Notes under the pieces: generated by a model
Databases searched by the model: none
Seen by the model: only the letters and a program-made list of their open reading frames with translations
What the model was told of the DNA's origin: nothing
DNA from: Mesorhizobium sp. CU3
GTDB taxonomy: Bacteria > Pseudomonadota > Alphaproteobacteria > Rhizobiales > Rhizobiaceae
Reading direction: 5' to 3'
NCBI RefSeq assembly: GCF_006442965.1
Contig: NZ_VFWX01000018.1
Location: forward strand, 1-64,000
Length of the DNA: 64,000 nt
Part shown: in pieces, positions 52,482 to 61,264 of the stretch
How positions within the stretch are numbered: the first letter of the stretch is position 1
Layout of the letters: every line of letters begins with the position of its first letter
Program-made: the position numbers and the translations under genes

Positions 52482-52904
52482 ATGCGCCGTCTCGTTTTGC
52501 CCGCCTGCATTGTCCTTCTGGCTGCCAACACGGCCGCCTGGGCGCAAGAATGCGACCGTGGCGACGACAGCCAGACAATGATGAACATCTGCGCCGACAC
52601 CGACTATCAGGCGGCCGACGCCAAGCTCAACGAGGCTTATCAGGAGCTGGTGCGCCGCAACGACCAGGCCTCGAACAAGCTGTTGCAGACCGCGCAGCGC
52701 GCCTGGATCACCTTCCGTGACGCCGAATGCGCCTATACGACCGCCGACAGTGTCGGCGGCTCCATCCATCCGATGGAGGTTTCGCAGTGCCTGACGGGAC
52801 TTACGATAGCCCGCACCAAGCAGATCACCTCCGGCGCCAATTGCAAGGAGGGCGATGTGAACTGCGGCGGCTCGGATGGGGACGACGACCAGGACATGCA
52901 GTAG
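52482..52904 (+). CDS. Lysozyme inhibitor LprI / DUF1311 family protein
   Basis: The 140-residue protein has a signal peptide (LVLPACIVLLAANTAAWA) and then a small four-Cys domain with the DUF1311 layout: CDRGDDSQTMMNICADTDYQAADAKLNEAYQELV, AQRAWITFRDAECAYTTADSVGGSIHPMEVSQCLTGLTIARTKQI. The tail is acidic and Gly/Asp-rich. The start at 52482 follows CGGAGAATCCCT. Family members in pathogens inhibit lysozyme; here the role is only inferred. Confidence 0.87.
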   Translation: MRRLVLPACIVLLAANTAAWAQECDRGDDSQTMMNICADTDYQAADAKLNEAYQELVRRNDQASNKLLQTAQRAWITFRDAECAYTTADSVGGSIHPMEVSQCLTGLTIARTKQITSGANCKEGDVNCGGSDGDDDQDMQ

Positions 52905-52911
52905 GCGATAG

Positions 52912-53988
52912 CTATTTCGCTCGCGTCAGCCGCGTGAAATGGCCCATCTTGCGGCCGGGGCGCGATTCCGCCTTGCCGTAGAGATGCAGCAGCAGATCGG
53001 GCTCTGTCAGCAGCGCCGGCACTTTCAGCATGTCGTCGCCGATCAGGTTTTCCATCACGCAGGCGGAATGGCGGGCGGGCGAGCCGAGCGGCAGGCCAGC
53101 GACGGCGCGGATATGCTGCTCGAACTGCGAGACGACACAGGCAGCCTCCGTCCAGTGACCGGAATTGTGGACGCGGGGCGCCAACTCGTTGGCCAGCAGT
53201 GAACCGTCGGCAAGGACGAAGAACTCGACGCCGATGACGCCGACATAGTCGAGCGCGGCAAGGATCTTCGCTGCCGCATCCTTGGCCGCCGCGGCCGTTT
53301 CAGGCCCGATCGCGGCCGGCAGCGTGGAGGTGCGCAATATGCCCTCGCGATGCACGTTCTCGGCCGGATCGTAGACGGCAATGCCGCCGTCTCGGCCGCG
53401 CGCGGCGATCACGGAAATCTCGCGCTCGAAGGCGACGAGCGATTCCAGGATCAGCGGCACATTGCCCATAGCCTCGCAGGTGCCGGCAAAGCCGCCGGTC
53501 TCCATGTTGCGGAAGACGCGCTGGCCCTTGCCGTCATAGCCCATGCGGCGGGTCTTCAGGACGCCGCTGCCGTTGAAACTCTTCAGCGCCGCCGTCAGTT
53601 GGTCGTCATTGTCGACGGGGCGGAATTCGGCGGTCGGAATTCCGATGCCGTTGAGAAAGCTTTTTTCGGTGACGCGATCCTGCGCCACTTCGAGCGCCCG
53701 GGCCGGCGGATAGACGGGAACGCTTGCCACGAGCGCCCCGGCCGCCGCGACCGGGACATTCTCGAATTCGTAGGTGACGACGTCGCTGGCTGCGGCAAGC
53801 TCGGCCAGCGCGGCCGGATCGTCATAGGCGGCGGTGATCTGCCGGTTGGCGACCTGCGCGGCCGGGCAGTCCGGCTGCGGTTCCAGGATGATCGTGCGGT
53901 AGCCGAGGCGGGCGGCGGCCATCGCCAGCATGCGGCCGAGCTGGCCGCCGCCGATGATGCCGATGGTCGATCCGGGCGCCAGGCTCAC
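52912..53988 (-). CDS. purK: N5-carboxyaminoimidazole ribonucleotide synthase
   Basis: PurK (358 residues) uses ATP and bicarbonate to carboxylate AIR to N5-CAIR in purine synthesis. An ATP-grasp fold is visible: GIIGGGQLGRMLAMAAARLGY at the N-terminus, KTRRMGYDGKGQRVF and FVLADGSLLANELAPRVHNSGHWT in the catalytic region. It starts with GTG at 53988 overlapping the purE stop (GTGA), so the two are coupled. purE lies directly upstream in transcription. Confidence 0.95.
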   Translation of the reverse strand: MSLAPGSTIGIIGGGQLGRMLAMAAARLGYRTIILEPQPDCPAAQVANRQITAAYDDPAALAELAAASDVVTYEFENVPVAAAGALVASVPVYPPARALEVAQDRVTEKSFLNGIGIPTAEFRPVDNDDQLTAALKSFNGSGVLKTRRMGYDGKGQRVFRNMETGGFAGTCEAMGNVPLILESLVAFEREISVIAARGRDGGIAVYDPAENVHREGILRTSTLPAAIGPETAAAAKDAAAKILAALDYVGVIGVEFFVLADGSLLANELAPRVHNSGHWTEAACVVSQFEQHIRAVAGLPLGSPARHSACVMENLIGDDMLKVPALLTEPDLLLHLYGKAESRPGRKMGHFTRLTRAK

Positions 53989-54482
53989 GGCGTGTCCGTC
54001 GGCTCGAAGGCGACCTTGGCGGTCTGTGCCGAGCGCCAGGCCTCGAGCCGGGCGGCTAATTTGTCGTCGTTGAGCGCCAGCACGGCCGCGGCGAGCAGCG
54101 CTGCATTGGCCGCGCCTGCCTTGCCGATGGCCAGCGTGCCGACCGGAATGCCGGCCGGCATCTGCACGATGGAGAGCAGCGAATCCTGGCCCGACAGTGC
54201 CTTGGATTCGACCGGAACACCGAACACCGGCAGCGGCGTCATCGCCGCCGTCATGCCGGGCAAATGTGCCGCGCCGCCGGCGCCGGCGATGATCACCTTG
54301 AAGCCGGCCGCCTTGGCGCCCCTCGCGAAGTCATAGAGGCGGTCGGGGGTGCGGTGCGCCGAGATGATCAGCCTTTTGTGCGGGATGCCCAGCGCCTCCA
54401 GCGTTTCGGCCGCCTGGCGCATCGTCGCCCAGTCGGACTGGCTGCCCATGATGATGGCGACGTCGGCATGCTGATCGGTCAA
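53985..54482 (-). CDS. purE: N5-carboxyaminoimidazole ribonucleotide mutase
   Basis: PurE (165 residues) isomerises N5-CAIR to CAIR. The family block VAIIMGSQSDWATM near the start, SAHRTPDRLYDFA, and IAGAGGAAHLPGMTAAMTPLPVFGVPVESKALSGQDSLLSIVQMPAGIPVGT are all present. No ATG exists; I place the start at TTG 54482, with GGGGAG seven bases upstream, over a TTG at 54500 that has a poorer site. Gene order purE-purK matches the usual operon. Confidence 0.95.
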   Translation of the reverse strand: MTDQHADVAIIMGSQSDWATMRQAAETLEALGIPHKRLIISAHRTPDRLYDFARGAKAAGFKVIIAGAGGAAHLPGMTAAMTPLPVFGVPVESKALSGQDSLLSIVQMPAGIPVGTLAIGKAGAANAALLAAAVLALNDDKLAARLEAWRSAQTAKVAFEPTDTP

Positions 54483-54556
54483 GGTATCGCTCCCCGGCAA
54501 AGGCGCGCCTTAGCGGAATTCGCCTCTAGCCGCAAGGATTGTCGGGGCTGCGCGGG

Positions 54557-55762
54557 TTAGTCCGGCCAGCGCAGCGATCCGGCTGACTCCTTGCGCGCCA
54601 CCTTCATCGCGTCCGCCGGCCGGTCCTTCGCCGTCAGCACGGCCCGCAACTGTTGAGCCACGATCTCCGCCTCGCCGGGATGCAGATTGCAGGGGTCGAG
54701 GAAGAAATGGCCGCGCTCGACCTCGTGGTTGCGCACGATGACCGGCGGCGAGCCGGCCGCAAGGGCGGAAGCCAGACCGGCGGCGGTGAAGCGGCTTTCG
54801 GGGCGCACGAAGACCTGCAGGCGGTCGAGCGGATTGTTGGTCGGGTCGGGAATGATCTCGGCGTTGATGCCTGGAATGCCCTGCAGCGCGTCCTTCCATA
54901 GGTTGAGGGCGGCTTCCTCGCGCCGGCGGATGCCGGCATGGTCTCGCTTTTCCCAAGCATCGAGCGCCGCCATGGTGCCGGCGATGCTTTCCTTGCCGAC
55001 TTTCATGGCGCGCGCGACGCCGCGGTTCTGCAGATAGGCGGCGCGGACAAGGTCCTTGCGGCCGGTGACGATGCCGCTGGTAGGGCCCGACAGGAATTTG
55101 TGGCCGCTATAGACGACGATGTCGGCGCCGCGCGCCAGGAAGCTGCGCAGATCGTATTCCGAGGCCGCGTCGACGACCACCGGAACATTCTTGGCGTGGC
55201 AGATCTCGCAGAACTCCTCCAGCGAAAGCATGCCGTATTGCACGGTGTGGTGCGCGACGACGTAAAGCGCTGCCGCCGTGCGCTCATTGATCGCCTCGCG
55301 CACATGATAATCCTGCGTGACGCTGACGGTGCCGGCTGAAATGACCTTGGCGCCTGCGACACGGATCGACTGGTCGACCGGCGCGCCGTAATTGACGATG
55401 TGGCCGAGCTGGATGACGACTTCCGACTTGAGGCCTTCAGTGTCGTCGGGCAGGCGTTCGATCGCCAGCAGGTTGGTGCCGGTCATCGCGCCGGCGATCG
55501 CCATGGTGATACCGCTAGCGCAGCAGGCGGTGATGAAGCCGGCCTCGCCGCCGGTCAGGCGAGCGACGACCGCGCTGGCGGCGCGCTGCAGGTCGTCCAT
55601 CTCCACCCATTGCGAGGCGATCTCGGCCATCGCGCTGATCGCCTCGGGCACGATGATCGAGGCGCCCAGCGTCGTCATCGTGCCGGAGACGTTGATGATC
55701 GGCCGCAAGCCCAGCCGTTCGCGGATGGTGGTGTTGGAGCCGGCGTCGGAATAGGTTTTCAT
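54557..55762 (-). CDS. SelA-like PLP-dependent enzyme
   Basis: The 401-residue protein has the pattern of the SelA/selenocysteine-synthase-like (DgaE/YhfS-type) PLP family, which includes ammonia lyases for amino sugars. The PLP lysine is most likely Lys222 in VYSGHKFLSGPTSG. The opening IINVSGTMTTLGASIIVPEAISAMAEIASQWVEMDDLQ and the VDAASEYDLRSFLARGADIVV block are typical. It is the last gene in a run starting with an ABC importer and including RidA, so it probably degrades the imported compound. Exact substrate is unknown. Confidence 0.82.
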   Translation of the reverse strand: MKTYSDAGSNTTIRERLGLRPIINVSGTMTTLGASIIVPEAISAMAEIASQWVEMDDLQRAASAVVARLTGGEAGFITACCASGITMAIAGAMTGTNLLAIERLPDDTEGLKSEVVIQLGHIVNYGAPVDQSIRVAGAKVISAGTVSVTQDYHVREAINERTAAALYVVAHHTVQYGMLSLEEFCEICHAKNVPVVVDAASEYDLRSFLARGADIVVYSGHKFLSGPTSGIVTGRKDLVRAAYLQNRGVARAMKVGKESIAGTMAALDAWEKRDHAGIRRREEAALNLWKDALQGIPGINAEIIPDPTNNPLDRLQVFVRPESRFTAAGLASALAAGSPPVIVRNHEVERGHFFLDPCNLHPGEAEIVAQQLRAVLTAKDRPADAMKVARKESAGSLRWPD

Positions 55763-55782
55763 GTGAGTGGACTCCCTGAAAG

Positions 55783-56244
55783 TCAGGCCGCGATCTCGAC
55801 GACCGCTTCGATTTCGACGGTGATGTTGCGCGGCAGCGAGCCGACGCCGATGGCCGAGCGCGCATGGCCGCCAAGCTTGTCGAAGACATCGGCGAAGAGG
55901 TCGGAACAGCCATTGACCACTTTAGGGTGGTCGCTGAAGGTCGGCGTGGCGTTGACGAAGCCGAGCAGTTTCACCACGCGCACGATGCGGCCGAGATCGC
56001 CCGCCGCCGCATGCATGACGGCCAGCAGATTGAGACCGGTGAGGCGGGCATGCTCATAGGCCTGCTCGACGGTGACGTCGTCGCCGACCTTGCCGGTGCA
56101 CAGCGTGCCGTCGGCGCGCAGCGGCCCCTGTCCAGACAGGAAGATCAGCCGGCCGCTCTCGGCATGGGTGACGAAATTGGCGATGGGCGTCGGCGGCTCG
56201 GGGAGCGTCAGGCCGAGTTCGGCGAGCCGTTGGTAAGGCGACAT
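55783..56244 (-). CDS. RidA family protein
   Basis: The 153-residue protein fits the RidA/YjgF family, which hydrolyses reactive enamine/imine intermediates released by PLP enzymes. Blocks seen are LPEPPTPIANFVTHAESGRLIFLSGQGPL, GDDVTVEQAYEHARLTGLNLLAVMHAAAGDLGRIVRVVKLLGFVNATP, and ARSAIGVGSLPRNITVEIEAVVEIA. The catalytic Arg is in HARSAIGV. It lies between the transporter genes and the SelA-like enzyme gene, where it could act on the enzyme's product. Confidence 0.9.
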   Translation of the reverse strand: MSPYQRLAELGLTLPEPPTPIANFVTHAESGRLIFLSGQGPLRADGTLCTGKVGDDVTVEQAYEHARLTGLNLLAVMHAAAGDLGRIVRVVKLLGFVNATPTFSDHPKVVNGCSDLFADVFDKLGGHARSAIGVGSLPRNITVEIEAVVEIAA

Positions 56245-56283
56245 GGGAAGGCTACTCCTTGGATGGCCGAGGCCACCCGTTTT

Positions 56284-57072
56284 TCAGAAATGCGAGGCGC
56301 GGAAGCGCGCCAGGAAGGTGCGCAGCCGCTCATTGGTGGTCTCGGCGGCCAGCACCTCCTTCGGCGGCCCGACGGCCGAGACGCCGCCATCGGCCATGAA
56401 GACGATGCGGGTCGAGGCATCGCGGGCGAAGGCCATTTCGTGCGTCACCATCACCATGGTCATGCCGTCCTCGGCGAGGCTGCGCACCACGGCCAGCACC
56501 TCGCCGACCAGCTCCGGGTCGAGCGCCGAGGTGATCTCGTCGAGCAACAGGATTTTGGGCTCCATGGCGACGGCGCGCGCAATGCCGACGCGTTGCTGCT
56601 GGCCGCCGGAGAGTTCGGCCGGCAGGCTGTCGGCCTTGTGAGCGAGGCCGACGCGGCCCAGCCAATGCTCGGCGATGGCGCGGGCCTCGGCGCTGCTCTT
56701 GCCGCGCACCTTGGTGAGGCCGAGCATGATGTTGCCGGCGGCGGTCAGATGCGGGAAGAGGTTGAAGCTCTGGAACACCATGCCGGTCTCGGCGCGCATG
56801 GCGGCAAGGTCGCGCTCGCTGCGGCGCTGGCGCGTGCCCGCATCACGGTAGCCGACCTCCTTGCCGTCGATGCGGATCGAGCCTCCGTCATAGCTTTCGA
56901 GGAAGTTGACGCAGCGCAAAAGCGTGGTCTTGCCGCTGCCCGACGGGCCGATGATGGTAACCACCTCGCCCTTGGCGACCTGCAGGCTGACCGAGCGCAG
57001 CACGGCGACCTGGCCGAAGGATTTCGAGACCTCGGCGATGTCGAGAAGCGCTGGGGTGGAGCTGGTGGCCAT
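56284..57072 (-). CDS. Amino-acid ABC transporter, ATP-binding protein
   Basis: The 262-residue protein is an ATPase of the polar-amino-acid uptake type. Walker A is GPSGSGKTTLL, the signature LSGGQQQRVGIARAV and Walker B ILLLDEITSALDPELV, with H-loop MVMVTHEM. It follows the second permease with a four-base gap. Upstream RidA comes next in transcription order. Confidence 0.94.
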   Translation of the reverse strand: MATSSTPALLDIAEVSKSFGQVAVLRSVSLQVAKGEVVTIIGPSGSGKTTLLRCVNFLESYDGGSIRIDGKEVGYRDAGTRQRRSERDLAAMRAETGMVFQSFNLFPHLTAAGNIMLGLTKVRGKSSAEARAIAEHWLGRVGLAHKADSLPAELSGGQQQRVGIARAVAMEPKILLLDEITSALDPELVGEVLAVVRSLAEDGMTMVMVTHEMAFARDASTRIVFMADGGVSAVGPPKEVLAAETTNERLRTFLARFRASHF

Positions 57073-57076
57073 GGCG

Positions 57077-57727
57077 TTAGTCCCGGATGAAAGCGAAGCG
57101 CCGCTCCAGCCTGCGGCTGGCGTAGGAAAGCGCGTAGTTGACGGAGAAATAGATCAGGGCGCCGAGGATATAGAGCGGCATCGCCTCATAGGTGCGGCCG
57201 ATGACCTGATTGATCGCCTGCATCAGGTCGGTGATGCCGAGCAGCGAGACCAGCGCACTGCCCTTGACCGCATCGGTGACGCCGTTGATCCAGGGCGGCA
57301 GGAACCGACGGAAGGCCTGCGGGAAGATCACCGAGGTGAGCCGCTGGCGAAAGGTCAGGCCGATCGCCATAGCGGCCTCGGACTGGCCCTTGGGTATCGA
57401 GGCGACGGCGCCGCGCACATATTCGACGACCTGCGCCGTCTTGAACAGAGTGAGCGCCAGCACCGCCGCCCAGAAGGACTGCAGATGCAGTCCGGCCGCC
57501 GGCAGGCCGTAATAGACGAAGAACATCAGCACCAGGATCGGGATGCCGCGGATGGTGTCGGAGAAGATGCGCACCGCCCAGCGCAGCGGCGCCGGCCCGT
57601 AGACCAGGCCGACGCCGAGCAGGACGCCGGCGATCAGCGACAGCACCACCACCAGCAGCGATACCCACAAGGTGATGGCGAAACCCTTGGCGAGGAACGG
57701 CAGGGCATAGAGGATCTGGCTCAGCAT
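57077..57727 (-). CDS. Amino-acid ABC transporter, permease 2
   Basis: The 216-residue protein has four to five membrane segments and the EAA docking loop (EAAMAIGLTFRQRLTSVIFPQAFRRFLPPWIN). I start at 57727 (MLSQILYALPF), one base past the stop of permease 1, in preference to a longer frame that lies within permease 1. It works with permease 1. Confidence 0.92.
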   Translation of the reverse strand: MLSQILYALPFLAKGFAITLWVSLLVVVLSLIAGVLLGVGLVYGPAPLRWAVRIFSDTIRGIPILVLMFFVYYGLPAAGLHLQSFWAAVLALTLFKTAQVVEYVRGAVASIPKGQSEAAMAIGLTFRQRLTSVIFPQAFRRFLPPWINGVTDAVKGSALVSLLGITDLMQAINQVIGRTYEAMPLYILGALIYFSVNYALSYASRRLERRFAFIRD

Positions 57728-57728
57728 G

Positions 57729-58394
57729 TCAGCGCGCCGCCCTGAACCGGCGTTCGACCAGCCGCAGCGCAAACAGCAGCGCATAGCCGGTCACCAGATA
57801 CATCGCCGTCGTCACCAGATAGACCTCGACGATGCGGAAGGTGTTGAAGTTGATCCACTGGGCTCCGTAGGTGAGCTCGGGCACCGAGATCACCGAGGCG
57901 ATCGACGTGTCCTTGAAGAGCGAGATGAAGGTGTTGGAGAGCGCCGGCAGCGTGATGCGCATCATCGTCGGCAGGCGCACATGGATCAGCCGTTGCCATG
58001 GGGTAAGGCCGATCGCCTTGCCGGCGTCGAGCTGGCCGCGCGGCACGGCCTCGAGGCCTGAGCGGAACACTTCGACCAGATAGGCGCCGCTATAGACCGA
58101 CAGCGTCACGACAAAAGAAGTGGGGGCGCTGTAGGCGAGGTCGATGACGGTCGGCACGCCGTAGAAGACGAGATAGACCAGCAGGATCAGCGGCACGTTG
58201 CGGATGAATTCGACGTAAGCCGCGATGATGGCGCGCACGACGCGGCCGGCCGAGACGTACCAGACGGCCAGCACCAGGCCGATGACGATGCCGATGGCGA
58301 TCGAGATGACGGCAAGCTCGAGGCTGAGCAGCAGGCCGCCCCACAGCTTGTCGAAATGTCGCCAGATCAGGTTGAAATTGAGCGTATAGCCCAT
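57729..58394 (-). CDS. Amino-acid ABC transporter, permease 1
   Basis: The 221-residue protein is the partner permease of the importer. The first segment (LWGGLLLSLELAVISIAIGIVIGLVLAVW) and the EAA-type loop (DAGKAIGLTPWQRLIHVRLPTMMRITLPALSNTFISLFKD) are visible. The two permeases are adjacent, separated by one base, as in heterodimeric amino-acid importers. The binding-protein gene lies upstream. Confidence 0.92.
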   Translation of the reverse strand: MGYTLNFNLIWRHFDKLWGGLLLSLELAVISIAIGIVIGLVLAVWYVSAGRVVRAIIAAYVEFIRNVPLILLVYLVFYGVPTVIDLAYSAPTSFVVTLSVYSGAYLVEVFRSGLEAVPRGQLDAGKAIGLTPWQRLIHVRLPTMMRITLPALSNTFISLFKDTSIASVISVPELTYGAQWINFNTFRIVEVYLVTTAMYLVTGYALLFALRLVERRFRAAR

Positions 58395-58512
58395 GCGTCC
58401 GTCTCAATATCCCGCGTGACGGATCAAGGATCCGCCCCACGCAGGGCTGTGTCGAGGAGAAACAGGCGGAAAGCGCTCGATGCGCTCCCCGCCGGTTCCG
58501 TCGGATGGGTGG

Positions 58513-59385
58513 TCAGATGACCGGGAAGCCCGGATGGCGCGGCGGCGGTTCCTGGCCGAAATATTCCTTGAAGGCGGCGTCGTAGAGCGCCGTCTCATGG
58601 CCGAACATGGCGATGGTGAAGGTCTGGTTGACGAAGGTCAGCCAGTCGAGGTCGCCCTGCCGGACGGCGGCGCCGTAAAGCATCGAGTACCAGCTCTTGC
58701 CGGCGTCGAAATATTTGTCCGGGTTGCGCGAGGCGAGCCAGCGCACGGTCGACAGATCGACCGCGGCGGCGTCGGCGCGCTTCGATTCCAGCGCCTGCAA
58801 GACGTTGGCCTGGGTGTCGATCTGCAGCACCTGCGCCTGCGGCAGGGCGTAGTGAACCGAGCTTTCGGCGTCGACATTCTGCAGGATCGAGATGCGGGTG
58901 TTGGCGCCGTTGGCGAGCAGCTTGTCGAAAGTCTTGTTCTCGGAGCCGGGCAGCGTCAGGAGTGCTACGCCCTCGACGTAATAGGGCCGCGAGAAGTGGA
59001 TCAGCTGCGAGCGCTGCGCCGTCATGGTCATGAACTGGATGGTGATGTCGACCTTGTTGGTCGTCACGTTGGGGATGCGCTGCGCCGGATCCTGCATGAC
59101 GAACTCGACCTTGGTCGGGTCGTCGAACAGGCCCTTGGCGAGGATGCGGCCCATGGTGATGTCCATGCCGACCAGCTCGCCGGCATCGTTCTCGAAATGC
59201 CACGGCGCATTGGTGCTGCCGGTGCCGACGATCAGCTTGCCGCGGTCGAGCGCGGTGCGCAGCACGCTGTCGGACGCGGCCTGCGCGGCCGCTTCCTCGG
59301 CGCTGATGGCGGTGAGCGCGCCGGCCGCGGCCAGGCTCGCCATTCCCAGTTTCAGAAAATCACGTCTGCCGGATGTGTCGTTCAC
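58513..59385 (-). CDS. ABC transporter, substrate-binding protein (Tat signal)
   Basis: The 290-residue protein is a family-3 solute-binding protein with a twin-arginine signal (GRRDFLKLGMASLAAAG). The binding domain includes LIVGTGSTNAPWHFENDAGELVGMDITMGRILAKG and the signature KVDITIQFMTMTAQRSQLIHF. The start is GTG at 59385, preceded by AAAGGAGG. A longer frame exists upstream but lacks this site. It is the first gene of the importer cluster, so the periplasmic protein probably feeds permeases 1 and 2. Confidence 0.9.
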   Translation of the reverse strand: MNDTSGRRDFLKLGMASLAAAGALTAISAEEAAAQAASDSVLRTALDRGKLIVGTGSTNAPWHFENDAGELVGMDITMGRILAKGLFDDPTKVEFVMQDPAQRIPNVTTNKVDITIQFMTMTAQRSQLIHFSRPYYVEGVALLTLPGSENKTFDKLLANGANTRISILQNVDAESSVHYALPQAQVLQIDTQANVLQALESKRADAAAVDLSTVRWLASRNPDKYFDAGKSWYSMLYGAAVRQGDLDWLTFVNQTFTIAMFGHETALYDAAFKEYFGQEPPPRHPGFPVI

Positions 59386-59482
59386 GGCGACCTCCTTTTC
59401 GTGTTGTGTTCCCCTGCGGACGAGCGAATGCGCGCCCGCATCTCTCATTTGTCTTTTGCAAGTTTGTCCCTTACAAGAGACG

Positions 59483-59504
59483 TCTGTATGGTATACAAGA
59501 CAGA
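59483..59504. promoter_or_regulatory. Candidate IclR operator between divergent promoters
   Basis: A 22-bp dyad with arms TCTGTATGGTA and TACAAGACAGA, nine of eleven positions paired, centred on GTATAC. It lies 21 nt before the iclR start and 97 nt before the binding-protein start. IclR regulators commonly bind such sites and control both genes. Inference. Confidence 0.6.
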
Positions 59505-59525
59505 TACTAGCATTAGGAATCGACA

Positions 59526-60326
59526 ATGCAAGATGGTGAAACGCTGACCGAATGGCCGACGGTCGATGCGGACGAGGAGCGGCCGGCGAACTCGCGCGAA
59601 AAAGGCCTGAACCGGGTTCTGCACATGCTGGAGTTCCTGCACGCCAACCAGCGCGCCATCGGCGTCGGCGAGCTGGCAAAGGGGCTCAATGCGCCGCGCT
59701 CGACCACCTACACGCTGGTGCGCGAGCTGGTCGAAGCCGGGCTGCTTGAAATGGCCGGCGACGGCAACCGCGTCTATTTCGGCAAGAAGCTCTATCTTTA
59801 TGGAATGGCCTATATGCGCGGCAACGACCTGTTGCGGCGCGGCCGCCAGGAGGTGGATACGCTGTCGCGCGAGACCGGCGAGACGTCCGAACTTTGCATG
59901 CTGCAGAGCGGCCGCTACACCATCATCCATTCCAGCCCGGGCGCCAGGCCGTTCCGCATCAGCTCCGCCACCGGCCTGCAGATCCCGCTGCCCTGGACAG
60001 CGTCGGGACGATTGCTGCTGGCCGGCCTCGATCGCGACCGGATCGAAGCGATGATCACGGACGACGATCTGGTGCTGCCCGACGGGCGAAAGCTTTCGCT
60101 CGACGATTTCATCGACGACATCGCGCGGGCCCGCGCGACCGGCTATTGCGTGACGTCCGGTCTGGTCGACGCCTACACCAAATGCCTGGCAGCGCCGGTC
60201 TTTTCGGCGCCCGGCAAGGTCGAGGCGACGATGTGCCTTGTGGTGCCGATCGACACCAGCGAGGAGCGGACAGGCGAACTCATCGCGCTGCTGCGCGAAC
60301 GCGCGGCGAGGTTGTCGATCTCGTGA
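59526..60326 (+). CDS. IclR family transcriptional regulator
   Basis: The 266-residue protein has an N-terminal winged helix (LNRVLHMLEFLHANQRAIGVGELAKGLNAPRSTTYTLVRELVEAGLLEMAG) and a C-terminal ligand-binding domain (GNDLLRRGRQEVDTLSRETGETSELCMLQ and on). It is divergent from the importer, RidA and SelA-like cluster, whose operator-like dyad lies between. It probably controls those genes and itself in response to the imported compound. Confidence 0.92.
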   Translation: MQDGETLTEWPTVDADEERPANSREKGLNRVLHMLEFLHANQRAIGVGELAKGLNAPRSTTYTLVRELVEAGLLEMAGDGNRVYFGKKLYLYGMAYMRGNDLLRRGRQEVDTLSRETGETSELCMLQSGRYTIIHSSPGARPFRISSATGLQIPLPWTASGRLLLAGLDRDRIEAMITDDDLVLPDGRKLSLDDFIDDIARARATGYCVTSGLVDAYTKCLAAPVFSAPGKVEATMCLVVPIDTSEERTGELIALLRERAARLSIS

Positions 60327-60766
60327 CGCGGACCCAAGGCGTGTTGAGATTCAGATTAGGCCGAGTCGAAAATGGTGGATTCCGAGCGTACTAGTGATCT
60401 TTGACATGGCGCGGCCTATCGACAGTAGGTCTAGGCACCCGGCGCATAGGGTCACACAGAGGGTCTTGACCGTGTGGAGGCGAAACGTCGTGGGAGGGCG
60501 GGTCACGATTTTGCGACTTGGGAGGCATGCTCGTTCCCATCTACCCTGCTTTTCAAATCTCACCAGATTTTTCTGACTTCCTCACAGTGGGCGATTCACA
60601 GCTGAGTGGCATTTGCGCTCTCCCTGATGCGGCAATTGCTTGTCGACCGCTATTGGCCGGCGCATTGGCCTCGGCGGCATAGCCGTTGGGCGTTCCACAT
60701 CGTGATCGGGTGGCGAGCAGTCGCCCACTGCGACCAAGCACGAACGACTACATGCCAACGAAGCCG
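60327..60766. other. Gene-free region before the islet
   Basis: These 440 bp hold no convincing gene. Short frames in it are not protein-like. The first half is unassigned. A 24-bp repeat (60563-60586) recurs at 62880-62904. The change to an apparently lower GC content begins about here. Confidence 0.4.
60563..60612. repeat. Imperfect direct repeat, left copy
   Basis: CCAGATTTTTCTGACTTCCT followed by CACA matches 62880-62904 with one extra C, and the downstream GCTGAGTGGCAT matches GCTGAGCGGCAT (to 62941). The repeats flank three minus/plus genes of the islet. It is a candidate for a duplicated insertion site or a dispersed repeat. Confidence 0.6.
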
Positions 60767-61264
60767 TCATTCGGCTGCGAGCAGATCCTCCCACCTTATC
60801 TTGAGAAAAGGCTTCGCCGTTTTGGGAAGCTTAGAGCGAACGACCATCCGGGATGAGACTTCAAAGTCCGCATTGATCTTCACGACGAGCAGCTTGCTGA
60901 AGTTACCTGCTAACTTCAGGAAAACCTCGTCCTTGGATTTGAACGGGGTGATGGTTTTGATCTCAACATGATCGTTGCCAAGCCTACCATCAGAGCCCTG
61001 CGCATAGTTCTTGTTCAGCTTTATTCCATAGGTGATGGCTCCGAAGAGTTCCCCGATGTCTCCGTACACATTGAGATGACGACCTGTCTCAAGGTGGTAG
61101 CTTTCCGCCAGCGACAAGAGATCCTGAAAATAAGGGATCAAAGATCTTATCGCGTTAGGATATTTTGCTCGCCACTCCTGGTATTGGAGCTGTTCTTCTA
61201 TGTCGGACCAGGAAACCCACTCGCCATCGTCATAGAAGGCCCGATTCCAGATATCATAATCCAT
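60767..61264 (-). CDS. PD-(D/E)XK nuclease-like hypothetical protein
   Basis: I do not recognise a firm family for this 165-residue protein. It shows the signature of restriction-endonuclease-like folds: a helix with a conserved Glu (GDIGELFGAITYG, Glu72), then SDGRLGNDHVEIKTITPFKS, in which Asp98 and the E-x-K pair Glu101/Lys103 fit the catalytic D...(D/E)XK pattern. The arrangement is close to the DUF6998 type. The start at 61264 follows AAGGGGTGTGAA. No methylase is encoded nearby. It may act on DNA or RNA; activity is inferred from the motif only. Confidence 0.65.
   Translation of the reverse strand: MDYDIWNRAFYDDGEWVSWSDIEEQLQYQEWRAKYPNAIRSLIPYFQDLLSLAESYHLETGRHLNVYGDIGELFGAITYGIKLNKNYAQGSDGRLGNDHVEIKTITPFKSKDEVFLKLAGNFSKLLVVKINADFEVSSRMVVRSKLPKTAKPFLKIRWEDLLAAE

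Noticed and set aside
60606..60971. A 121-codon plus-strand frame at the islet edge
   Set aside because: It overlaps the better-supported nuclease-like gene on the other strand and its sequence is not protein-like.
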